Part shown: positions 57,025 to 64,000 of the stretch, piece by piece | Layout: the number at the start of each line of letters is the position of its first letter | How positions within the stretch are numbered: the first letter of the stretch is position 1 | Source: Bradyrhizobium sp. NDS-1 | GTDB taxonomy: Bacteria; Pseudomonadota; Alphaproteobacteria; Rhizobiales; Xanthobacteraceae | Assembly: GCF_032918005.1 (NCBI RefSeq) | Contig: NZ_CP136628.1 | Location: 6,867,501-6,931,500, forward strand | Length of the DNA: 64,000 bases | Direction: 5' to 3' | Position numbers and translations under genes: made by a program | The notes under the pieces: model-generated | Told to the model about the DNA's origin: nothing | The model's input: the letters and a program-made list of their open reading frames with translations, nothing else | Database searches by the model: none

Positions 57025-58494
57025 GTGTTCGGTAAGCGTAGCGGAACAGACACCGACCTTCGGGCGCCCAAGCCCGGCGCCGTGTCGCCCGAGCCTGTCC
57101 AGGCTCCGGCGCCGACGGTGTCGCGCGCCCCGCCTCCGCCGGCCGTCGCCTCCCCGCCGCTTGCGCCTGCCAAGGCTCCGCCACCTCCGCCCATGGAGAG
57201 CCGGCGCTCGGACAATTATTACGAGGTCAAGGCGACCATCTTCGGCGCGCTGATCGAGGCGATCGACCTGGCCCAGCTCGCCAAGCTCGATTCGGAGTCC
57301 GCGCGCGAGGAAATCCGCGACATCGTCAACGAGATCATCGCGATCAAGAACATCGTGATGTCGATCGCCGAGCAGGAGGAACTGCTCGACGACATCTGCA
57401 ACGACGTCCTCGGCTACGGCCCGCTCGAGCCGCTGCTGTCGCGCGACGACATCGCCGACATCATGGTCAACGGCGCCAACACCGTCTACATCGAAGTCGC
57501 CGGCAAGATCCAGCGCACGGGAATTCGCTTCCGCGACAACCAGCAGCTCCTCAACATCTGCCAACGCATCGTCAGCCAGGTCGGCCGGCGCGTCGACGAA
57601 TCCTCGCCGATCTGCGACGCCCGCCTGGCCGATGGCTCCCGCGTCAACGCCATCGTGCCGCCGCTGTCGATCGACGGGCCGACGCTCACCATCCGCAAGT
57701 TCAAGAAGGACAAGCTGACGCTGGATCAGCTCGTCAAGTTCGGCGCGATCTCACCGGAAGGCGCGGAGATCCTCCAGATCATCGGCCGCGTCCGCTGCAA
57801 CGTGCTGATTTCCGGCGGTACCGGCTCGGGCAAGACCACGCTGCTCAACTGTCTGACCAACTATATCGAGCACGATGAACGCATCATCACCTGCGAGGAT
57901 GCGGCCGAACTGCAACTGCAGCAGCCTCACGTGGTGCGACTGGAAACCCGTCCGCCCAACATCGAGGGTGAGGGCCAGGTCACCATGCGGGAGCTGGTGC
58001 GCAACTGCCTGCGCATGCGTCCTGAACGCATCATCGTCGGCGAAGTCCGCGGCCCGGAGGCGTTCGACCTGCTCCAGGCCATGAACACCGGCCACGACGG
58101 TTCGATGGGGACGCTGCACGCCAACAACCCGCGCGAGGCGCTGTCGCGCTGCGAATCCATGATCACGATGGGCGGCTTTTCGCTCCCTTCGCGCACCATC
58201 CGCGAGATGATCTGCGCCTCGATCGACGTCATCGTCCAGGCCGCGCGCCTGCGCGACGGCTCGCGCCGCATCACCCACATCACCGAGGTGATGGGCATGG
58301 AAGGCGACACCATCATCACCCAGGACGTCTTCCTCTACGACATGGTCGGCGAGGACGCCAACGGAAAGATCATCGGCCGGCACCGCTCGACCGGCATCGG
58401 CCGTCCGAGATTCTGGGAACGCGCCCGCTATTACGGCGACGAGAAGCGCCTTGCCGCTGCGTTGGACGCGGCGGAAGTCAAGCCGACGACGTGA
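57025..58494 (+). CDS. cpaF: Pilus assembly ATPase CpaF (TadA)
   Basis: 489 residues from GTG at 57025. The first 60 residues are Pro/Ala-rich and variable. The secretion ATPase core has DIMVNGANTVYIE, Walker [17 protein letters not shown], the Asp box ITCEDAAELQL, Walker B RIIVGEVRGPEAFD and the His box GHDGSMGTLHANNPREAL. It powers pilus extension and possibly retraction. Confidence 0.96.
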   Translation: MFGKRSGTDTDLRAPKPGAVSPEPVQAPAPTVSRAPPPPAVASPPLAPAKAPPPPPMESRRSDNYYEVKATIFGALIEAIDLAQLAKLDSESAREEIRDIVNEIIAIKNIVMSIAEQEELLDDICNDVLGYGPLEPLLSRDDIADIMVNGANTVYIEVAGKIQRTGIRFRDNQQLLNICQRIVSQVGRRVDESSPICDARLADGSRVNAIVPPLSIDGPTLTIRKFKKDKLTLDQLVKFGAISPEGAEILQIIGRVRCNVLISGGTGSGKTTLLNCLTNYIEHDERIITCEDAAELQLQQPHVVRLETRPPNIEGEGQVTMRELVRNCLRMRPERIIVGEVRGPEAFDLLQAMNTGHDGSMGTLHANNPREALSRCESMITMGGFSLPSRTIREMICASIDVIVQAARLRDGSRRITHITEVMGMEGDTIITQDVFLYDMVGEDANGKIIGRHRSTGIGRPRFWERARYYGDEKRLAAALDAAEVKPTT

Positions 58495-58510
58495 GCAGGA
58501 CGGCACCGCC

Positions 58511-59488
58511 ATGAACATGCAAGTCCTCGCCCTCGCATTTCTTGCCACCGCAGCGGTCGGCGGCATCGCCTGGGTCTTTCTCTATCCGCTGTTGTCCGGG
58601 GAACGAAAGGCCGAAAGCCGCCGAGCCTCGATCTCGCGCGCCGAGGTGCCCACGGCTCGCCAGGCCGAGAAGACCCAGCGCTCACGCCGCGAGCAGGTCG
58701 AGACCACCCTGAAGGATCTCGAAGCGCGTCGCCTTCAGGAAAAGAGCGTTTCGCTCAGCGTCCGCCTGACACAGGCTGGGCTCGACTGGACGACACAGAA
58801 ATTCTGGGTGGTCTCCGCCGTTGTGGCGGGCGTCCTCTTCGCGGTCGCCCTGTTTGCCGGCGGCGGCCTGATCGGTGCGGCCGGCCTTGCCTTTGCCGGC
58901 GGATTCGGGCTGCCGCGGTGGGCGTTGGGCTTCCTGAAGAAGCGTCGCGAGACCAAATTCCTGGCGGCGCTGCCGGACGCGGTCGACGTGATCGTCCGCG
59001 GCATCAAGGCGGGCCTGCCGCTGTTCGAATCGATCAAGGTCGTTGCCGCCGACGCGCCCGAGCCGCTGCGCAGTGAATTCCTGTCGATCATCGAGACGCA
59101 GGCGATCGGCATGCCCCTCGGCGAGGCCTGCTCGCGGCTCTATGAGCGCATGCCGCTGCCTGAGGCCAATTTCTTCGGCATCGTGGTTTCGATCCAGCAG
59201 AAGTCTGGCGGCAACCTTTCCGAGGCACTCGGCAACCTCTCCAAGGTGCTGCGCGACCGCAAGAAAATGAAGGAGAAGATCCAGGCGATGTCGATGGAAG
59301 CCAAGGCTTCGGCCGGCATCATCGGTTCGCTGCCGCCGATCGTGATGTTCCTCGTCTACCTCACGACGCCGCAATACATCTCGCTGCTTTGGACTCATCC
59401 CACCGGCCAGCTGATGCTGGTCGGCTGCGTCGTCTGGATGTCGATCGGCATCATGGTGATGAAAAAGATGATCAATTTCGATTTTTGA
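58511..59488 (+). CDS. tadB: Tad inner-membrane platform protein TadB
   Basis: 325 residues from ATG at 58511, 16 bases after the cpaF stop. A T2SF domain (PDAVDVIVRGIKAGLPLFESIKVVA ... ALGNLSKVLRDRKKMKEKIQAMSMEAKAS) is flanked by membrane helices at the N-terminus, near residue 100 and at the end. It forms the membrane platform with TadC. Confidence 0.94.
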   Translation: MNMQVLALAFLATAAVGGIAWVFLYPLLSGERKAESRRASISRAEVPTARQAEKTQRSRREQVETTLKDLEARRLQEKSVSLSVRLTQAGLDWTTQKFWVVSAVVAGVLFAVALFAGGGLIGAAGLAFAGGFGLPRWALGFLKKRRETKFLAALPDAVDVIVRGIKAGLPLFESIKVVAADAPEPLRSEFLSIIETQAIGMPLGEACSRLYERMPLPEANFFGIVVSIQQKSGGNLSEALGNLSKVLRDRKKMKEKIQAMSMEAKASAGIIGSLPPIVMFLVYLTTPQYISLLWTHPTGQLMLVGCVVWMSIGIMVMKKMINFDF

Positions 59489-59497
59489 CGGTGCCGT

Positions 59498-60472
59498 ATG
59501 GTCGATTTTCTCGTCTCGAAACTGCACGACGTTCGCTTCATGACCATGCTGCTGGCGGCCATTGCCGCCAGTGCCACCGTGTATACGCTGGTGATGCCAC
59601 TGCTCGCCGGCGAAGGGCTCTCCAAGCGCATGAAGGCGGTCGCGAGCGAGCGTGAACGCATTCGGCAGCGCGAGCGTGAGCGCCTTAACAAGAACGAAAA
59701 GGTCTCGCTGCGCCAGACCCCGAAGCAACTCGTCTCCAAGGTCGTCGAGGACTTCAACCTCACCAAATGGCTCGCGCAGGAGGCTGCGCGGGACAAGCTC
59801 ATCATGGCTGGCTACCGCGGCCATGCGCCCTACATCACCTTCCTGTTTGCCCGCATGGTCGCGCCGATCGTGCTCTTCATCGGCTCGGTCATCTACGTTT
59901 TCGGGATCGCGCATATGGAGCAGGCGCTGCCGATCAAGATCGGCATCTGCGTGGGCGCCGCCTATCTCGGCCTCCAGGCGCCGATGCTGTTCCTCAGGAA
60001 TGCGATTTCCAAACGTCAGCTCTCGATCAAGCGCGCCTTTCCCGATGCGCTCGACCTGCTCCTGATCTGCATCGAATCCGGCATGTCGGTGGAGATGGCG
60101 TTCCGGAAAGTCGCCACCGAGATCGTGGGGCAGTCGATCGCGCTGTCCGAAGAGTTCACGCTGACCACGGCCGAATTGTCCTACCTGCAGGATCGCAAGG
60201 TTGCCTATGAGAATCTGGCGCGACGCACCGGGCTCGAGGGCGTCAAGTCGGTGTGTCTCGCACTCATGCAGGCAGAGCGTTACGGCACCCCGCTCGGGCA
60301 TTCCTTGCGGGTCATGGCGCAGGAAAACCGCGACATGCGCATGAACGAAGCCGAGAAGAAGGCGGCCGCCCTGCCGCCGAAGCTGACGGTGCCGATGATT
60401 CTGTTCTTCCTGCCGGTGCTGTTCGTCGTCATTCTCGGGCCGACCGGCATCAAGATCACCGAGCTGCATTGA
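59498..60472 (+). CDS. tadC: Tad inner-membrane platform protein TadC
   Basis: 324 residues. Membrane helices near residues 13-31, 115-135 and 140-160 and at the C-terminus surround a T2SF domain (AFPDALDLLLICIESGMSVEMAFRKVA, RYGTPLGHSLRVMAQENRDMR). It pairs with TadB. Last plus-strand gene of the pilus operon, with ten bases between it and tadB. Confidence 0.94.
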   Translation: MVDFLVSKLHDVRFMTMLLAAIAASATVYTLVMPLLAGEGLSKRMKAVASERERIRQRERERLNKNEKVSLRQTPKQLVSKVVEDFNLTKWLAQEAARDKLIMAGYRGHAPYITFLFARMVAPIVLFIGSVIYVFGIAHMEQALPIKIGICVGAAYLGLQAPMLFLRNAISKRQLSIKRAFPDALDLLLICIESGMSVEMAFRKVATEIVGQSIALSEEFTLTTAELSYLQDRKVAYENLARRTGLEGVKSVCLALMQAERYGTPLGHSLRVMAQENRDMRMNEAEKKAAALPPKLTVPMILFFLPVLFVVILGPTGIKITELH

Positions 60473-60522
60473 GACGGGGCGATCCGCGCGGTTCCCCCTG
60501 ACGCCGCAGTCTAGGGATCTGA

Positions 60523-61353
60523 TCAGTCGGGCTGGCTGAGCGAAGCGACCGGTGTCCGCTTCGGTCCGCCGCGCGGGCCCTCGCTGCGGCTGAGCATGTC
60601 CTTGAGATAGGCGACGTTGGCGGCAGCCTGGTCCGGTGGCAGATCTGCCTTCACGATGGTCTCGGCTTCCGCGAAGCGGCCCTGAAGGCCGACGACGAGG
60701 CCGAGATTCTGCCGCACGCGGGTGCTCGCGCGCGGCGAAGCGTAGGCCTGCCGCAGCGCCTCTTCGGCCTTGGGAAGATCTCTCGACAACATGTAGGACA
60801 GGCCGAGATTGGAGAGCACGCCGGGATCGCCCGGTGCGATCTTGAGCGCGCTGGCGTAATAGGAACGCGCCTCCTCGTGACGGCCCATCTGGTCCAGCGC
60901 AGTGCCCTGCACCGAGAGCAGGCGCCAGTCCGGATTATCAGGCGAATGCGCTTTCGCCAGGACATCGTAGGCTTGCTGGAATTTGCCGTTGTCGGCGAGC
61001 GCGCGACCATACAGGGCGAGGAGTGTCTTGTTGCCAGGATTGGCGATGGTCGCCTGCTCGAGCACGGCCGCGGCCTGGGCGCGCTGGCCGTTGCTGCGCA
61101 AGGCCTGCCCATAGGCAAGCGCGGCGTCGGCATCCTTGGGATTGGCACGGTAGCGCTCGCCATAGACTTCGACAGCGTGCACCGGATCTGCCGGTGTGCG
61201 TTCGGTGGGAGGCGCCTCCGCCCGTGATCCGCCGACCGAGCCCGTCACGTCGGAGAGTTTCGACATGGCCGTGCAGCCGCCGAGGCCCATAGCCAATGCC
61301 GCGACCACTGACGTGGACGCAAGAAGCCGGGCTAGCCTGAACCGTTGACGCAT
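60523..61353 (-). CDS. tadD: TadD-like TPR lipoprotein
   Basis: 276 residues. Lipoprotein signal with lipobox LGGC near residue 28. Several tetratricopeptide repeats fill residues about 70-250 (DADAALAYGQALRSNGQRAQAAAVLEQA; NKTLLALYGRALADNGKFQQAYDVL; DPGVLSNLGLSYMLSRDLPKAEEAL). In the Tad system TadD is a pilotin-like factor. It is convergent with tadC, 50 bases away, so it has its own promoter. Confidence 0.9.
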   Translation of the reverse strand: MRQRFRLARLLASTSVVAALAMGLGGCTAMSKLSDVTGSVGGSRAEAPPTERTPADPVHAVEVYGERYRANPKDADAALAYGQALRSNGQRAQAAAVLEQATIANPGNKTLLALYGRALADNGKFQQAYDVLAKAHSPDNPDWRLLSVQGTALDQMGRHEEARSYYASALKIAPGDPGVLSNLGLSYMLSRDLPKAEEALRQAYASPRASTRVRQNLGLVVGLQGRFAEAETIVKADLPPDQAAANVAYLKDMLSRSEGPRGGPKRTPVASLSQPD

Positions 61354-61424
61354 GACGCCTTGACTCTCGAGCCGATTGATCGAGCCGAACGCGCCAGCAA
61401 TAGACTGTTAACCCTAACGGCCGG

Positions 61425-62936
61425 TTAACGCCGCCTTGCAGCCGTTTGCGGCGGCGCCTCACCGCCGAGATCCAGATCGAGGCCGAGCGCCTTCAGCGGT
61501 TCGTTCATCTCCCGCAGCAACTCCCGCCTTTGCCGCGCCGCCTGCTGAGTATCGACACCCTCACCGGACAGGCTCGGCAGTTGGCGCAGGAAGTCGTCTC
61601 GGTTGATCGAGCGCCTGCCGGAGAGCGAATCGAGCTGAGCGCGGTCGACGCCGAGCACCTCGGCGGACTGCGCGATCAATCGAGCGAGCAGTGTTCTCAC
61701 CGCGGACAATGCGCCGATGTCAGACCTCGGTCCCGACCTCGCGACCTTGCCTTCGAGGTCCGTCCAGGCATGAGACGAGACGACGTAGGTGTAGAACGCG
61801 TTCGCCCAGTCCGGTTCGGCTTCATCGTAGAAGCCGCGGCGCGCGAACAATCGGCGGGCGAACGCGGCGACCTGATTCCGCTTCAGCGAGACGCATGAGG
61901 CGATCTCGATTGCCGACTGAACCGCCGGATCACGGGAAAAGTCCCGCCCTGCCGGCAGCCTGATGATTCCGTCCGGCAGGTTCGAATCGAGCAGCCTGAA
62001 AGCGCCTTCGTTGCGCGGTCTCGAGTAGCGCGCGACCGCGAAACGGTAGTCCATACGGCCTGCATGGGACACAGGACTAAAATGGATGATGTTGAAGCCG
62101 GCATCGTCGCCGGCCTGCCCGGTCGAGGACGGACAGGAGAGCACGTAGATGGTGCGCCAGAACGCTTCGCCGCTCTCGCTCGAGGTCGCGCGTGGATCGG
62201 GGATGGAATAGCGGGTCAATCCCTCGACATGCCGGTGACCGTGCAGCATCAGATCGACGTTGAGGGAGGTTGCCGCTTCGAGGAAGGTTGCGGGCGATGC
62301 CAGATACATCAGCGGCTCGTCGGGCACGCCGAGAAAGCGCTTTCCTTCCCCGGTCGCCTGCGGCAGCGGATGATGATGCAGGGCCAGCACGCGCACCAGG
62401 TTCTCCGTCGGTTCGGCATAGTCGGCGCGCCCCGCAGACCCCATGCTGCCCGCGAGCTCGACGCTCAGCCGGGCGGAATCCGCGACCATCGTCTTGTACG
62501 TGCCCTCATCGATGTTGCCGCTCGCAAGCGTCGTCAGGCTTGCGCGGTTGGAATCCAGCAGCACCAAGTCGAGGCCGGCCTGCCGGTAATAGACGCTCTT
62601 CGAGGTCCGCGGCAGATTGAGGTAATCATAGACGTCGTGGCGGCCGGTCCAGCGGCTCGGCCGCTTGACGTCGTGATTGCCGGCAACGGCCTGGATGTCG
62701 GTGAACACGCGTGTCTGCCGCAGGGACGCGATGACGGCGAGCGCTTCGTCGAGCGCGCGCGGCGTCGGATCGTCCACGAGATCTCCCGTGATCAGCAGGA
62801 TGCGGTCGGGGACGTCGGCGAGGCCCGCCATTCTCTCGCGGAGAGCGGCACTGAGCGTTTCGATCGCCGCAAGCAGCCGGCCCGATCCGTCGAGATGCAG
62901 ATCGGAAATCTGCGCAATAACGAACGATCTATCCAT
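61425..62936 (-). CDS. Large calcineurin-like metallophosphoesterase
   Basis: 503 residues from the Met at 62936, where the conserved part starts (FVIAQISDLHLDGSG); the frame is open to 62972. Metal motifs are SDLHL (D-x-H), ITGDLVDD, AGNHD, ALHHHP and LHGHRHVEG, a full active site in the first 270 residues. The remaining 230 residues have no domain I recognise and include a long helical end (TQQAARQRRELLREMNEPL). Substrate unknown; phosphodiesterase or nuclease activity is possible. Confidence 0.85.
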   Translation of the reverse strand: MDRSFVIAQISDLHLDGSGRLLAAIETLSAALRERMAGLADVPDRILLITGDLVDDPTPRALDEALAVIASLRQTRVFTDIQAVAGNHDVKRPSRWTGRHDVYDYLNLPRTSKSVYYRQAGLDLVLLDSNRASLTTLASGNIDEGTYKTMVADSARLSVELAGSMGSAGRADYAEPTENLVRVLALHHHPLPQATGEGKRFLGVPDEPLMYLASPATFLEAATSLNVDLMLHGHRHVEGLTRYSIPDPRATSSESGEAFWRTIYVLSCPSSTGQAGDDAGFNIIHFSPVSHAGRMDYRFAVARYSRPRNEGAFRLLDSNLPDGIIRLPAGRDFSRDPAVQSAIEIASCVSLKRNQVAAFARRLFARRGFYDEAEPDWANAFYTYVVSSHAWTDLEGKVARSGPRSDIGALSAVRTLLARLIAQSAEVLGVDRAQLDSLSGRRSINRDDFLRQLPSLSGEGVDTQQAARQRRELLREMNEPLKALGLDLDLGGEAPPQTAARRR

Positions 62937-63193
62937 TTTGCGCCGCTCATTTGCCGATGCTGCGCCGCCCAAAACGATGCGAGAAATACCTTTGACGAAA
63001 CAGATCGAAGCCAGTCATAGCTCGGGCAAAGATCTTGCTCTTGAGTCGTGCAGAGGCGCACGACACAATCTAAAATATTCACCAATCATGACACAACCGT
63101 GGCGCTAGTAAAGCCCCGCGGCAACACTCGGGTGAACGGCAGTTCTCAACATGAAATACGAGACCTGCCGTACGACGGTTTCATTTCGTCCGA

Positions 63194-63397
63194 TCAATAT
63201 TCGATGGCAAGCCGCTTGCGGATTTCGTCGACGCGCCTGTCCAGCGCATCGAACCGCGCGTGGACGGATCGGTCATGGAGATAAAACACGTAACCGCCGA
63301 CCAGGAGCGCGAAGATCCAGTGATGGTGCTCGATATAGCCAAAAATAGCCTCGACGGCCTGTCCGATGAATGTGACCACGCTCCACACAAATTCCAT
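63194..63397 (-). CDS. Small membrane protein with C-terminal coiled helix
   Basis: 67 residues from ATG at 63397, chosen for the GGGAGGAAG site ahead of it; a longer frame runs to 63442. One or two hydrophobic stretches (FVWSVVTFIGQAVEAIFGY; WIFALLVGGYVFYLH) are followed by a charged helix with heptad-like spacing (DALDRRVDEIRKRLAIEY). No family recognised. It stands alone between the phosphoesterase and the aminopeptidase gene. Confidence 0.65.
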   Translation of the reverse strand: MEFVWSVVTFIGQAVEAIFGYIEHHHWIFALLVGGYVFYLHDRSVHARFDALDRRVDEIRKRLAIEY

Positions 63398-63594
63398 TGC
63401 GCTTCCTCCCGGCGGGCTTGTCGTCGGTCGCCCGGTTTCCATCTCTGGCGGCCTTGCCGGAACCTAGCATGGGCCCCTAGCCGCGAGTAGCGCTCGCTGA
63501 ACGGTGACGGCAAAGCCGATTGCAGCAGCGGCCAAACTCTGCGAAGTCTCGTCCGGTCGTATGACCCGTTTGATCTGACGATCGGGACCCGCCA

Positions 63595-64000
63595 ATGCCT
63601 TCTGTCTTCGAGACGTCACCCGCCGCCATCCCGATCATCTTCGTCACCAAAGCGAGCTGGGATCAGGTCGCCGAGACGCTGCCGCCAGCGCAACGCCTAT
63701 TCGCCACGGCATGCGCCTTCACCGCCAAGCCGGGCGCCCATCTCGCGCTGCCCGCGCCCGACGGCGCGATTGCGCAGGTGCTGTTCGGCCTCGAGGACGA
63801 GGGCGCAAGATCGCGCGACCTGTTCCGGCCTGGCGCCCTGCCCGGGCTTTTGCCGCCGGGCACTTATCGCTTTGCCAATGCGCCGCATGATACGCGGCTG
63901 GCAGCGCTCGCCTTCGCACTGGGATGCTACCGCTTCGCGCGCTACCGCAAGGCTGATCGCCCCGACGTCCGGCTGGTGCCTCCTGATGGCGTCGATGCGG
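63595..64000 (+). CDS. M17 leucyl aminopeptidase family protein, N-terminal part (cut by window end)
   Basis: The frame from ATG at 63595 stays open to the window end (135 codons). It begins MPSVFETSPAAIPIIFVTKA and includes PGAHLALPAPDGAIAQVLFGLED and APHDTRLAALAFALGCYRFARYR. This is the N-terminal domain of M17 peptidases, which carries no catalytic residues; the metal-binding C-terminal part lies beyond the window. Confidence 0.8.
   Translation, partial: MPSVFETSPAAIPIIFVTKASWDQVAETLPPAQRLFATACAFTAKPGAHLALPAPDGAIAQVLFGLEDEGARSRDLFRPGALPGLLPPGTYRFANAPHDTRLAALAFALGCYRFARYRKADRPDVRLVPPDGVDA

Overview
The window reads as a chromosomal stretch of an alphaproteobacterium of the Bradyrhizobium type. 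This rests on the high GC content with strongly GC-biased third codon positions, DUF2865 and Thivi_2564-type small proteins, GGAAC-N16/17-GTT (EcfG-type) promoters, the urt-ure and cys gene orders, and several kinds of intergenic palindromic repeat. It looks like core genome. I see no insertion sequence, phage, CRISPR array, tRNA or rRNA.

Region by region. 1-10.5 kb is mixed: a CsbD-like stress protein, three short-chain dehydrogenases (one is 3-hydroxybutyrate dehydrogenase coupled to a patatin-like phospholipase), a TfdA/TauD-type dioxygenase, YqgE, a lone DsbD N-terminal domain protein, a polysaccharide flippase and a TSUP transporter. 10.5-22.1 kb is a full assimilatory sulfur block. cysG-DUF2849-cysI-DUF934-cysH-sbp-cysT-cysW-cysA run on the minus strand and cysD-cysNC diverge on the plus strand, covering sulfate import, activation, APS reduction, sulfite reduction and siroheme synthesis. 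22.4-24.6 kb carries malate synthase G.

24.6-31.1 kb holds small stress proteins (CsbD, Thivi_2564 type, DUF883), an L,D-transpeptidase, a DUF2865 protein, an AI-2E-family permease, an OpgC-like acyltransferase and a TetR regulator. Four stress genes in the window have near-perfect EcfG promoters. At 31.1-32.8 kb lies a CHASE-domain HWE-type histidine kinase with an altered N box.

33.0-45.5 kb is one long minus-strand urea block, urtABCDE-ureDAB-(DUF559 remnant)-(HD alarmone hydrolase)-ureC-(ABM monooxygenase)-ureEFG. It is preceded by a textbook sigma-54 promoter in front of urtA. It joins high-affinity urea uptake, urease and its nickel chaperones with an alarmone hydrolase of the MESH1 type.

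45.9-48.2 kb is an RNA-chaperone group: DEAD-box helicase, IF-1 and a cold-shock protein. 48.3-61.4 kb is a Tad/Flp pilus locus. tadG, tadE and a free-standing secretin N-domain protein are on the minus strand; pilin, cpaA, cpaB, cpaC, cpaD, cpaE, cpaF, tadB and tadC are on the plus strand; a TadD-like lipoprotein is on the minus strand. The window ends with a large metallophosphoesterase, a small membrane protein and the start of an M17 aminopeptidase gene. The strongest leads for new biology are the alarmone hydrolase inside the urease operon, the cluster of EcfG promoters, the alternative hairpins ahead of the helicase, and the repeat-bounded DUF559 remnant in the urease operon.
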